DNA of 64,000 bases, from assembly GCA_016710135.1 (NCBI GenBank), contig JADJLM010000001.1, positions 682,001-746,000 of the forward strand. Direction: 5' to 3'. The translations under genes were made by a program, and so were the position numbers. Source of the stretch: Nitrosomonas sp. GTDB taxonomy: Bacteria > Pseudomonadota > Gammaproteobacteria > Burkholderiales > Nitrosomonadaceae. This document shows, piece after piece, positions 26,507-36,820 of the stretch (positions are counted from its first letter, which is position 1; every line of letters begins with the position of its first letter). The notes beneath the pieces were generated by a model that had not been told where the DNA came from, did no database searches, and saw nothing but the letters and a program-made list of their open reading frames with translations.

Positions 26507-28716
26507 TTGTCAATCAAGAAAAAAGGCAATAAAAATCAGCTACGTAGCCTTGATCCATTTCTTGCGCGTGAGAAACAGCGCTATGGTTCAACCGCTTTGC
26601 CTAGTCGAGAATTTATTCAAAAAGTACTCGAAGATCAAGGGACACCGATTGACGGTTTAACATTATGTAAACTGCTTAATATCGCTGCTGATGAAACTGA
26701 ATTTTTTAATCGTCGACTCACTGCCATGATTCGTGAAGGCCAAATCATTCGTAATCGCAAAGGTGATATTTGCGTTACCAATAAACTCGATTTAATAAAA
26801 GGAGTTGTACAAGGTCATGGCGATGGATTTGGCTTTCTTATCGTTGATAAAAATGGACCCGACTTGTATCTGAGTCCAAGAGAAATGCAGAAAGTTTTAA
26901 ACGGTGATCGCGCGATCGCAAGAAAAACTGGTAAAGATCGGCGTGGTCGCTTAGAAGGCGAAATTGTCGAAGTATTGGAGCGCGCCAATACTGAGCTGGT
27001 TGGTCGGTTTCACACTAAACAGGGTGTTAGCTTTGTCACTGCTGAGAATAAACGAATCAGCCAAGAAATTCTGATTCCCCTAACGCAACTTTAGAAGCTC
27101 AATCAGGCCAGGTTGTTATCGTGAAAATCGTTCAGCAACCGGAGGCTTATTCGCAGCCAATCGGCCATGTTATTGAAATACTAGGGAATCATGATTCTCC
27201 TGAAATGGAAATTGAAATCGCACTACGGAAATTTAGCTTACCTTATCTTTTCAATGAGGCGATAGAAAAAGTCGCTGCAAAATTTCCTAAAAAAGTGCTT
27301 AAAAAAGATTTGGTGAAACGCAAAGACCTTCGTCACTTACCTTTGGTTACTATCGATGGTGAAACAGCACGCGATTTTGATGACGCAGTTTATTGTCAAT
27401 TAGAAACTGAAAATTTTCGACTTTACGTGGCGATTGCTGATGTGAGTCATTATGTAAGAGAAGATGACGCACTCGATATCGAAGCTTTTAAACGCGGGAA
27501 TTCTGTTTATTTCCCACGTCGGGTTATTCCGATGCTACCCGAAGTACTTTCCAATGGCTTATGCTCCTTAAATCCTGGTGTTGATCGGCTTTGTATGGTT
27601 TGTGAAATGCTCATCGAGCCACATGGTGCGTGTTTAGAATACCAGTTTTATCCGGCCGTTATGCACTCTCATGCTAGGTTTACCTATAATGAGGTTGCCG
27701 CTATCTTAGAAACTGGGAATAAGACCCCAACCGTTCAACACCCTGAGCTTTATCCCCAGATTCAAGCGCTCTACAAAGTGTATAAGGCGCTGCGCAAAGA
27801 ACGAAAGAAACGTGGGGCCATTGATTTTGATACGGTGGAAACCCAAATGATTTTTAACGATCAGGGTAAAATTGCTCAAATAGTCCCTGTCAAAAGGAAT
27901 GAAGCGCATTATCTAATCGAAGAATGCATGCTCGCTGCCAATGTTTGTGCTTCAGATTTTCTGCAGCGACATCAACAGCCAACGTTGTACCGCATTCATG
28001 AAGGACCAGTCCCAGAAAAATTGGATGCATTACGCAATTTCCTAAAAGAGTTTGGGCTGCAACTCGGGGGAGGAGATCGACCCGGCGCTAAACATTATGC
28101 AAGCACGATAGCGAAAATAAAAACTAGACCGGATTTTCAGTTGTTGCAAACGGTTATGTTGCAATCTCTCCAACAAGCTTTATATCAGCCTGAAAATGTA
28201 GGGCATTTCGGTTTGGCTTATGAATCTTATACACATTTCACTTCTCCTATTCGAAGATACCCTGATTTACTGGTGCATCGGGCAATTAAAGCGGTGCTCA
28301 ATAAGTCAAATTATATTCCCCAAACGAATTGGATAGAACTTGGAAAACACTGCTCGATGACCGAGCGCAGAGCAGATGAAGCAACGCGAGAAGTTGAAAC
28401 CTGGCTCAAATGCTTTTATATGCAAGACAAGATTGGCAAAGATTTTAATGGGGTTATTAGTGGCGTAACAGCATTCGGATTGTTTGTCTCCCTCGATCAA
28501 ATTTTCGTAGAAGGGCTCGTTCATATTTCAGAACTCCCCAGCGATTACTTCCACTTTGATAATATCAAACACCTGTTGATTGGTGAACGAACCCGAAAAA
28601 TATATCGATTGGGCGATAAAATACAAGTGAAGCTCGCACGCGTTGATCTCGACGAGCGTAAAATCGATTTTTTATTAAGCACGACAAAAATAACAAAACA
28701 GGTTACGAAGCGCTAG
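26507..28716 (+). CDS. rnr: Ribonuclease R, one frameshift
   Basis: 3'-to-5' exoribonuclease for structured RNA. The order is an N-terminal winged-helix (DPFLAREKQRYGSTALPSRE), cold-shock domains, an RNB catalytic domain with the Asp cluster in DGETARDFDDAVY and the signature FTSPIRRYPDLLVHRAI, then a C-terminal S1 domain. The frame breaks in CCCC at 27077-27080; one extra C restores ILIPPNATLEAQSGQVVIVK. The full protein is about 737 residues. The start is taken as TTG 26507 because AGGAAA lies nine bases upstream and a stop codon at 26492 excludes earlier starts. The short Lys-rich tail (KQVTKR) is unusually brief. Confidence 0.92.
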
Positions 28717-28765
28717 TTTTTGTATCAATTCAACTGGTTACTCCAATTTTATTCCCGACTAATCC

Positions 28766-29506
28766 ATGTCTACCGCAAGAACTATTTTTGGCTTCCATGC
28801 AATTACTAGCCGTATTCGCCAACACCCAGAAAGTATTCAAGAAATATTTTTAGATGAACATCGCAAGGATCAGCGAGTACAAAATTTGATCGCACTTGCT
28901 GAAAATCAAAGTATTCGAATATCGAGTTGCGATGACGTGAAACTGAATAAAATGGCTGGAACGACCCATCATCAGGGTGTCGTTGCTAGCATTCTCAGCA
29001 TTCAGAATCGGGCAACTATTGAAGCCATTCTAGATAACATCAGCGACAACACCTTGTTGCTATTGCTCGATGGTGTTAAAGATCCTTACAATCTGGGTGC
29101 TTGCTTACGAATCGCCGATGCATTTGGTGCTCAGGCTGTGGTAGTACCCAAGGATAATGCAGTAGGATTAACGTCTACGGTTTATAAAGTGGCAAGTGGT
29201 AGTGCTGAGAGCATTCCACTCATCTCAGTTACCAATTTTGCACGGACTATCCGACTATTGAAACAGCAGGGCATTTGGGTGATCGGTGCAGCCGTTGAAG
29301 CAGTCGATACCCTGGATCACATTAAATTAAGCGGACCTACCGCATGGGTATTAGGCTCTGAGGGTGAAGGTATGAGGAAATTAACGCAAGAAAATTGCGA
29401 TCAACTGATTCGTATTCCGATGGTAGGCGCTGTTAATAGTTTGAATGTCTCAGTTGCAGCGGGTATTTGTCTGTTTGAAACGTTGCGTCAAAGGAATCAA
29501 CGTTAA
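28766..29506 (+). CDS. rlmB: 23S rRNA (guanosine-2'-O-)-methyltransferase
   Basis: SpoU-family knotted methyltransferase that modifies G2251 in the peptidyl-transferase centre. At 246 residues it has an N-terminal substrate-binding domain (IFGFHAITSRI) and the three SpoU motifs NLGACLRIADAFGA, VLGSEGEGMRKL and SLNVSVAAGICLFETLRQR. It follows rnr by 49 bp, the same order as in E. coli, and probably shares its transcript. Confidence 0.95.
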   Translation: MSTARTIFGFHAITSRIRQHPESIQEIFLDEHRKDQRVQNLIALAENQSIRISSCDDVKLNKMAGTTHHQGVVASILSIQNRATIEAILDNISDNTLLLLLDGVKDPYNLGACLRIADAFGAQAVVVPKDNAVGLTSTVYKVASGSAESIPLISVTNFARTIRLLKQQGIWVIGAAVEAVDTLDHIKLSGPTAWVLGSEGEGMRKLTQENCDQLIRIPMVGAVNSLNVSVAAGICLFETLRQRNQR

Positions 29507-29529
29507 AACATAAATCAAATAATACTTTC

Positions 29530-30906
29530 TTAGAATGCTAGCCAGCCATTTAGATATACCGAATCATTACCGTAGGAATTTCGAAGAAAGCCATCATAAT
29601 TATGATAGCCTCCATTAAATCTAAAGTAATGTGTGTACAACACAGATAATCTCAGGTTCATGAAGGTAGATGAATAAGAAGTACTTTTACCAAATGGAGT
29701 ATAGCTTACTTCCGCTGTGAACGCCTGGCTATTGGGTTTTCCACTGACACTGCCACTGATAGGATCCTCTGCTGAATAAATAATATTGTCTTTTGTTCCA
29801 GTACTTTGAGAAAAACCAAGATTAATCGAGTAGGTTTGTTGGTATGTATAACCCGCACGAGTTCGGAATACATCAAGACTACCATGCTTTTTCTCAGCAG
29901 ACCCTAAAGCATAACTTGCTTTTAGATCTCTGTGCTCGCGCAGATAGGTTGCTGTCAGCTCAAAAATATGAGTAGGATTTGCGAGATATTGATAGGTAAA
30001 ATCAAACCCAAAATCTGTATAGCTATCAGTACCAGCCCCCCTTATCCACTGCGGATTAACATTAGCTTGCATACCGTAAGATCCAATTGCTCCGTAGTGT
30101 CCATTCCAATCTTTCTGCAAAGCGACGCGCCAGTAGGGTGCTCCATTATTGATTTTATTTTCACCTTCAAACGTACCGATACCCCTTTGAATGTTTCTCG
30201 GCAAACTGGTGTATCCACCCGCTTCAATATACAAAAGATTGTTCCACATGGTATAAGCGGCTGCTCCAACAACCTGCCCACCTAAAGAATCTATCAATGT
30301 TCCTGCTGATGGTGTAGGAACTAAAGGAGATTCTGACCAAGGATATCCCCAAGTTGGAGTAGTATTCCAAAGGTCGGAAACAGTGGGTGAGTTATTTACT
30401 GTTACACCGTAAACAAGATCATGATTAGAAAAGTTTGTATGATTTGCAAAACGGACATCAGCATTATCGAGCAATCCAATGTTTTCCACACCATCATAAG
30501 TTCCTTGTATGAAGGTACCAACATTAGATGTGATTCTCCCTGCTAGAAACAAGGATGCTTCATCGATAGTAGCATTGTTATTGGATCCAAAACGATCTGC
30601 TGCACCACCAGGATGGTTATCATTGGTATGAGTAAATGAGCCGAGAATCATTGCTGAAAGGGGAGGAACATATCGCTGAAAACTTTTTTCACCGTAATCT
30701 TTTTTAGCAGTATATCCACGCAACTTAAAATTTCTTCCCGCTGGTGTAAGTCCTATACCGAAAGATTGCACGTGACATGAACTACAAGGCATTCCCGTTT
30801 GTCGAGCAAAGCTTGGTACGGCATGAGCATAAGAACTAAAATAAAAATAGGACATCGTAAACAGCATTAAACCAAGAAGCCACTGAATATTGACCGTATT
30901 TTTCAT
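29530..30906 (-). CDS. Cyc2-like outer-membrane cytochrome-porin
   Basis: A 458-residue exported protein with a signal peptide (1-29, cleaved near SSYAHA-VP), a single c-type haem site CSSCH (C41, C44, H45) right at the mature N-terminus, and a long beta-strand-rich remainder ending in a terminal Phe (LNGWLAF), as in outer-membrane barrels. The context VPSFARQTGMPCSSCH followed by LTPAGRNFKLRGY matches the fused cytochrome-porin architecture of Cyc2, which takes electrons from extracellular Fe(II) in iron oxidisers. Whether this one oxidises iron is unknown; family members also occur in bacteria not known to do so. Many Gly/Asn/Ser loops and alternating aromatic strands are visible. It is divergent from a TonB receptor and convergent with rlmB. 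Confidence 0.72.
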   Translation of the reverse strand: MKNTVNIQWLLGLMLFTMSYFYFSSYAHAVPSFARQTGMPCSSCHVQSFGIGLTPAGRNFKLRGYTAKKDYGEKSFQRYVPPLSAMILGSFTHTNDNHPGGAADRFGSNNNATIDEASLFLAGRITSNVGTFIQGTYDGVENIGLLDNADVRFANHTNFSNHDLVYGVTVNNSPTVSDLWNTTPTWGYPWSESPLVPTPSAGTLIDSLGGQVVGAAAYTMWNNLLYIEAGGYTSLPRNIQRGIGTFEGENKINNGAPYWRVALQKDWNGHYGAIGSYGMQANVNPQWIRGAGTDSYTDFGFDFTYQYLANPTHIFELTATYLREHRDLKASYALGSAEKKHGSLDVFRTRAGYTYQQTYSINLGFSQSTGTKDNIIYSAEDPISGSVSGKPNSQAFTAEVSYTPFGKSTSYSSTFMNLRLSVLYTHYFRFNGGYHNYDGFLRNSYGNDSVYLNGWLAF

Positions 30907-31178
30907 ATTGACTCACTTCATGCACTTTGCTAATAAAGCACATAGTTTAAATAAGTTACTATGAAAATTAAGTGTGGTTAGAGTGATATATTTGTGAAAT
31001 CCCTGAATCACAATATCGAAATGCTGTAAATCAGACCATTGTTATGGATAATTAAACAGAAACTTCTGAAAACAGAGTTTATCCGCCATCAACATAAAAC
31101 GAAGCTAATTCAAATTATTCTTACCACCAAAATTCTCAATCGCTAGAATTAAACGTCCAGAGGAATTTTTCTTTTTTT

Positions 31179-33234
31179 GTGCGAATTGTTTCTTTTATAC
31201 TACTTTGGTTATTTTTGACATCAACGGTTATTTTTGCTCAGCAAAAAAACTCATCGGTTGTGATAATGGACTCGGTTACTGTCACAGCAACTCGGTCTGA
31301 TCGGCCAATTACTGAGATACCGCAAGCGATTAACACGATCAAGCGAGATCAATTTACCGATCATCAACTCGGCGTAACATTGGATGAATTTGGCCGTAAT
31401 CTACCGGGTGTATTTTTCCAAAATCAATTCAATTTTACACAGGATCTGCGAATTGCGATCCGTGGTTTTGGGGCACGTTCTCCTTTTGGCGTGCGTGGTA
31501 TTCAAATGCGCGTCGATGATATTCCTCAGACTTTACCGGATGGGCAAACTCAGCTCGATGCAATCGATCCTGCCATGATTGAACGTATGGAAGTATTGCG
31601 TGGCCCCTCTGCATCTTTGTATGGCAATGCTTCCGGTGGCATGATTCACATCACGACACGGAATCCGCAGCATGCGTTTGAAGTATCGCCGCGACTGGTC
31701 TTTGGGCAGTATGGACTTGTGAAATCTGAACTTTATGCGGGCGGGCGTACCGAAAATTTTAACTATGGTTTGTTTGGTTCCTACCTGCAACAAGCCGGTT
31801 GGAGAGACCACAGTCGTATGGAGAATCTCTTTTCTCAAGTGAAAATCAATTTTAAGACGGGCTCCGATTCGGATTGGATGGTATTACTTCATAAATTCTA
31901 TTCACCAGATTCCAAAGATCCGGGTGCTTTAACCTTGGCTGAATCACGCGCTAATCCCAAACAAGCATCGGCTAATAATCAATTATTCAATGCCAGTGAG
32001 TCGATTAATCAAGAGCAATTTGCCGTTCGTTATCGCAGAAATGTTGCGCCAGGCCAGCTAATTACGATTACTACGCATACACTTCATCGCGATTTTCAAA
32101 ACTTACTTCCCTTTACTAATGGTGGACAGGTCGAGTTTAGTCGCTGGGTAGGCGGTGCCATGCTGCAATATTCAAGCGATCATACTTTATGGCAGCGACC
32201 TAACCGCTTATTGGCCGGAATTGACTATGGTATTCAGAATGACGATCGACAACGCTATAACAATCATTTTGGTGAACGGGGGTTATTAAATCTCAATCAA
32301 ATCGAGCGCGTGCAAAACATCGGCCCCTTTCTGAGAAATGAATGGCGAATATTCGATCGCCTAGATTTTGTCGTAGGGGGGCGTTGGGATTGGTTGCACT
32401 ATCAAGTCAAGGACACGTTTCTCACTGACAATAATCAATCAGGCTCAAGAACCTTATCGCAAGGAAGTGGCACAGCCGGTTTAGTATATCACTTAGGGGA
32501 TGCACATCAGCTCTATACCCATGTTGCCACGATATTTGAAGCGCCAACAACTACTGAGCTCATCAATAATCCTGCAGGTAAGGGCGGCTTCAATCCCTAA
32601 TTTGGATGCTCAAACTTCATTGAGTAAAGAAATGGGTATACGCGGTCAGCCGGCAGGATTTGAATATGAAGCAACCTTATTTCATGTTGGAACTCGCAAC
32701 GAGATTACTCCTTTTGAGTTACCTAATTCACCAGGACGTGCTTTTTTTCGTAACGCGGGCCAGTCTGAGCGTTTTGGTTTGGAAACTCGTTTATCGAGTC
32801 CCTCATGGAATGGTTTTAGGGTCGATATGACCTACACTTACTCCGATTTTGAATTTAAACGTTATCGAGTTGGCAACGATGATTTAAGTGGCAATGAGTT
32901 TCCTGGTTTACCCAGACATCGTTGGGAAGGCAGGGTACGTTATACCCATCCGGTTGGATTCTTCACACAATTTCACGTGCACCGCGTTGGGGAATTTTTT
33001 GTGAATGATATCAATACGGTCACTAATAGTGCTTATTATCTTGGGCAATTCTTATTAGGCTGGGAAAAGAAATATCACTGGGTTGAAGGCTCGATCTTTT
33101 TGGGAATCAATAATCTATTTGATGAACGTTATAATGCAAATACTCGGATCAATGCAGCTTTAGGTCGGTATTTTGAGCCTGGCCCTCCGCTCAATGCTTT
33201 TGGAGGAGCCAGGATTCGATTATGGGTATTTTGA
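31179..33234 (+). CDS. TonB-dependent outer-membrane receptor, one frameshift
   Basis: Outer-membrane active transporter of about 684 residues. The signal peptide (SFILLWLFLTSTVIFA) is followed by a TonB-box-like region (MDSVTVTATR), a plug domain (ITEIPQAINTIKRDQF, RIAIRGFGARSPFGVRGIQM, EVLRGPSASLYGNASGG) and a barrel ending ARIRLWVF. The frame breaks in CCC at 32595-32597; dropping one C restores GGFNPNLDAQTSL. The start is uncertain: GTG 31179 is used, but AGAGG lies about 15 bases upstream, so a slightly earlier non-ATG start or another indel is possible. The plug resembles FecA-like and related iron receptors; no ligand can be assigned. The nearby fbpABC operon would supply periplasm-to-cytoplasm iron uptake. 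Confidence 0.85.
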
Positions 33235-33260
33235 TATCTCGGGTTAATTATCTACTCTCA

Positions 33261-33295
33261 GCCAAGCTAATCGTGTGCGCACAATCTAGCTTGGC
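33261..33295. terminator. Inverted repeat between convergent genes
   Basis: GCCAAGCTA (33261-33269) pairs with TAGCTTGGC (33287-33295), and the loop holds a nested palindrome TGTGCGCACA. It lies between the convergent receptor and Rh50 genes, so a terminator role is likely, although there is no T run on either side. Confidence 0.45.
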
Positions 33296-33341
33296 GATGA
33301 CAGCATTAACTGATCACGAGAGTGCTTATAGTGACTTTCTA

Positions 33342-34622
33342 TTAGAATCGCGGTTGAGAAGTGACTGCTCGATTGCTAGCTTCGCGTTTAAGATCATCTA
33401 CTCCTTTCTTAGCATCAAGCGCAAGTTGTTCGACGCGTGTTTCGCTTTCCGGTCCTTCTAGATGAGTAAACTCATGACTATCTTCATAGGCTTGCTCAGT
33501 AGTGCCCGTTGCTTTAATGATCGCTCCAGCAATAAGACCCCCGGTGATAGCAATGGCGAGTGTGATGCCGATGCCTGTCAATTGCACAACCGCAATACCA
33601 GGAACAACGACAATTGCACTCAGACCACCGAGTAAACCGGGCATTCCATGTAAATTATGAACACCACAGGTATCAATTAATTTAAGTTTGGATTCGAGCC
33701 ACGGTTGAATGAAAACATAGCCGATGACTGATAGCGCGCCAGCGAGCAAACCGATCATGAATGCCCCGGTTGGCCCCACAACATTACAGGTCGAGCCAAT
33801 CGCAACCCCACCAGCCAACGCTGCATTGGCCATATCAACCATTGAGGTTTTGCCTTTATGGAAGTGAGTGCTCAAGAAATACGTAGCAAGGGTTGCACCA
33901 CTGAGCGCAAGTAAAGTGTTGACTACCGTTTGAGGCATATCTTCAAATGGCACGATCGCCGTTGCGAAGCTTGGCCAGAATAACCATAACACCATGGAAC
34001 CCAGCATGGCAAAGCGATCGGAAGTGGCATCGGAAACGATTGGTTCATTGCGTTGCTGCGCAGTGGTTAGCACGAGCGACATGGCAAGTCCGAAATATGC
34101 GCCAAACGCATGGATTACGATGGATCCAGCAGAATCCTGAAATCCTTCAGTCAAACCGGATGCATTGTCCAATACCAACCATTCGTTGAGAAGGTAAGCC
34201 GGTACGATCAATAATGCTAACAGTGCATATTGAAATACCCGTAAGCGACCTAGCACAGCACCCATGGCGATGAGCGCAGTAGCCACTGCAAATTCAGAAT
34301 ATAGGATAGCATCGACTGAATGCGGATTTAATTCGTGGCCAAAGATACCATTGGCGCGCAGCAGCATATAAAGCGGTAATCCGGTAGCGACTACCAAATA
34401 AGTTCCGGTTGTGGCACCAAACCCATAGCGGCGCACGAATACCATCAAAAAACCAAACCCAACCAATAACATGGCAAGAATGTGAATCGTATAATTATAT
34501 TGCGCGACAAGCCGCGCTTCATTGATACTCGAGGTCGGTTCAGCAGCAACAGCGAGTGATCCGCAACACAGGAGAAGCAAACTGACAAAGCCAAATAACA
34601 TGATCTTAGTATTTTTGTTCAT
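33342..34622 (-). CDS. rh50: Rh50-type ammonium/ammonia channel
   Basis: Trimeric inner-membrane channel for ammonia/ammonium. At 426 residues it has a cleavable N-terminal hydrophobic leader (to about AVAA), some eleven membrane segments and a charged cytoplasmic tail. It belongs to the Rhesus branch rather than AmtB: GSIVIHAFGAYFGLA, STCNVVGPTGAFMIGLLAG and CGVHNLHGMPGLLGG are Rh signatures. The pore histidines are near H171 and H322. Length and sequence fit the crystallised Nitrosomonas europaea Rh50. Rh proteins are rare in bacteria, so this is the strongest taxonomic pointer in the window. The role would be ammonia supply or retrieval for an ammonia oxidiser. Confidence 0.93.
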   Translation of the reverse strand: MNKNTKIMLFGFVSLLLLCCGSLAVAAEPTSSINEARLVAQYNYTIHILAMLLVGFGFLMVFVRRYGFGATTGTYLVVATGLPLYMLLRANGIFGHELNPHSVDAILYSEFAVATALIAMGAVLGRLRVFQYALLALLIVPAYLLNEWLVLDNASGLTEGFQDSAGSIVIHAFGAYFGLAMSLVLTTAQQRNEPIVSDATSDRFAMLGSMVLWLFWPSFATAIVPFEDMPQTVVNTLLALSGATLATYFLSTHFHKGKTSMVDMANAALAGGVAIGSTCNVVGPTGAFMIGLLAGALSVIGYVFIQPWLESKLKLIDTCGVHNLHGMPGLLGGLSAIVVVPGIAVVQLTGIGITLAIAITGGLIAGAIIKATGTTEQAYEDSHEFTHLEGPESETRVEQLALDAKKGVDDLKREASNRAVTSQPRF

Positions 34623-34735
34623 TATGGTTTTCCCTTATGAATTGAGAAGTTAGTTTGGGTTGCCCCGGTACGCAGTGTGAACCTTAATGGCCCTAAACTC
34701 AATAGGGGAATGAGAAGGAGTGCTCGAAGATTGGT

Positions 34736-36691
34736 TTAAGGATGGATTTGCTGCTTAGGCATTGGGTTAAAGAACTCCTGAACATCGAGTATATCTCGTG
34801 TCCGTTTCATCGGAGGTAAGCTTTGCCAGATACGTTTACCGTATGAGTGCGTGATCAGGCGAGAATCACAAATCATCAGCACGCCACGATCATGCTCATC
34901 GCGTATCAGTCGTCCAGCGCCTTGTTTTAGGTTAATGATGGCGCGAGGTAATTGATATTCCATGAAGGCGTTATGCCCTTCTCTAGTAAGTTGATCGATG
35001 CGCGCTGATAATATCGGATCGTCAGGGGAAGCAAACGGTAATTTATCGATGATTACAACTGATAGCGCTTCCCCTTTTACATCAACCCCTTCCCAAAAAG
35101 ACTGACTGCCGATCAGTATAGCATTGTCTAACTCTCGGAAGCGCTCCAGCATAGTTGATCGCGAACCTTGTCCTTGACACAAAATGGGGTAAGTCAACTG
35201 TTGTTGCTCGAGTTGAGTTTGTAGAGATGCATGAATTTCATGCATGGCGCGTATGCTAGTACATAATATAAATGCACGGCCCTGGCTGGCTTTTAGCACG
35301 GGTAAAATCGCTTCAATGAGCGCAGCCGTAAAGCGTTGATGATTAGGGTCTGGCAGACCGGTCGGTACATACAGTAGTGCTTGATGCGTAAAATCGTAAG
35401 GACTTTCCCAGCGAATTGATTGAGCCTGTGTTAATCCCATGGCCTGTTGGTAATGAGAAAAATCATCCTTGACGGCGAGCGTAGCTGAAGTAAATATCCA
35501 AGCGCGAGGCGGGGCACTAAGTTGGTTACTAAATGTTTCTGCAATGGAGAGCGGTGTGGCATTGAGATGGAGCGTTTGATTGAAGGTTTCGACCCAGCGC
35601 ACGTAACCATCTTGTTCGAGCTGCTCTTGCCAACGTTTGAGGCTACTGTAAATCACCGTAGCCCGTTTCCAGCATCGCTCTAGCCCTTGAGAGCGAACTG
35701 CTTGATGTTCAAGTAGATTGACTAGTTCAGCTAATCGTTCTTGAAGTAGTGTGAGCGCAGTGCTGAAATGGTTAGAGCGTAGCGCGTGATTGAACGATAA
35801 GCGAGCATTATCCTGCTCAATGGTCAGGCGTAAATCGCGTGTTGCTTTCTCTAGTGTTTCGATACCATTGAGTAAGGGTTGATAGTCTTGAGCAGCTAGC
35901 CTGGTTTCTATCTCACTATCACGCGTCAATTCTAATAACTGATTCGTGCTCACCGATTCTCCAAAAAAGAGGCTGGCAACTTCCGGTAATTGATGTGCTT
36001 CATCGAAAATAACCGTATTGCAGTTTGGGAGTAGTTCAGAGAGCCCTTCATCGCGTAGCATCAAGTCCGCAAAGAATAAATGATGATTGACGACTATGAC
36101 CTCAGACGATAATGCTTTCTTACGTGCCTCCATAACAAAACATTGCTTAAAATTCGGGCAATCAGAGCCTAAACAATTGTCACGGGTCGATGTGACATGT
36201 TGCCAAATAGCTGCATTCTCGGGAACTTTACTTAAGCTACTTTTATCACCCGTTTGGTGATTTTGTGCGAAGCGCTCGATGAGGCCAAGGTAGATGATAT
36301 CCTCGCGTGTTGTTAGCTTATATTGATCAGATCCGAGGGTTTGTTCAAGACGATAGTGACAGACATAGTTGGCACGGCCTTTGAGTAAGGCAACTGTAAC
36401 CGGAACTTTAAGTGCTGCGCGTATCGTTGGGATATCGCGACTATAGAGTTGATCTTGTAACGTCTTAGTCCCCGTCGAAATAATAACTTTTCCGCCGAAC
36501 AATAAGGCTGGCACAAGATAAGCAAAGGTTTTTCCAGTACCAGTACCGGCTTCGGCAACTAAGATTTGTTGGTGTTGGATGGTTTTTGCTATGGCTCGCG
36601 CCATCTCTAATTGTTGAACTCTTGCTCGATAATTAGGAATCGTGTTAGCGAGAACGCCTTGTGCAGAAAAAATAGCTGCAAGATCAGACAT
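34736..36691 (-). CDS. DinG/YoaA-family ATP-dependent helicase
   Basis: A 651-residue superfamily 2 iron-sulfur helicase of the XPD/DinG group, acting 5' to 3' on DNA. It has Walker A EAGTGTGKTFAYL, a DEAH box in VIFDEAHQLPE, and four cysteines for the 4Fe-4S cluster: one in ANYVCHY, then CLGSDCPNFKQC. The C-terminal motifs GSQSFWEGVDVKGEAL and QGAGRLIRDEHDRG are intact. The absence of an exonuclease domain and the size fit YoaA better than Gram-positive DinG. It helps resolve R-loops and damaged replication forks in relatives. The ATG at 36691 gives MSDLAAIFSAQG. Confidence 0.9.
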   Translation of the reverse strand: MSDLAAIFSAQGVLANTIPNYRARVQQLEMARAIAKTIQHQQILVAEAGTGTGKTFAYLVPALLFGGKVIISTGTKTLQDQLYSRDIPTIRAALKVPVTVALLKGRANYVCHYRLEQTLGSDQYKLTTREDIIYLGLIERFAQNHQTGDKSSLSKVPENAAIWQHVTSTRDNCLGSDCPNFKQCFVMEARKKALSSEVIVVNHHLFFADLMLRDEGLSELLPNCNTVIFDEAHQLPEVASLFFGESVSTNQLLELTRDSEIETRLAAQDYQPLLNGIETLEKATRDLRLTIEQDNARLSFNHALRSNHFSTALTLLQERLAELVNLLEHQAVRSQGLERCWKRATVIYSSLKRWQEQLEQDGYVRWVETFNQTLHLNATPLSIAETFSNQLSAPPRAWIFTSATLAVKDDFSHYQQAMGLTQAQSIRWESPYDFTHQALLYVPTGLPDPNHQRFTAALIEAILPVLKASQGRAFILCTSIRAMHEIHASLQTQLEQQQLTYPILCQGQGSRSTMLERFRELDNAILIGSQSFWEGVDVKGEALSVVIIDKLPFASPDDPILSARIDQLTREGHNAFMEYQLPRAIINLKQGAGRLIRDEHDRGVLMICDSRLITHSYGKRIWQSLPPMKRTRDILDVQEFFNPMPKQQIHP

Positions 36692-36820
36692 GAAAAATGA
36701 TTGTCAGTTAAAATAGCGGTTTTAAGTAATCGCGTATAAAGTTGTCCAATAATGAGTGTTATCTATCCTAGGCCTGGAGCCATTGTAAGTTGGCTTTGAA
36801 ATGACTTCAGTATTGCATTA

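Noticed and set aside
33222..33461. Small plus-strand frame between the receptor and Rh50
   Set aside because: Overlaps both genes, contains the intergenic inverted repeat and shows no protein-like conservation.
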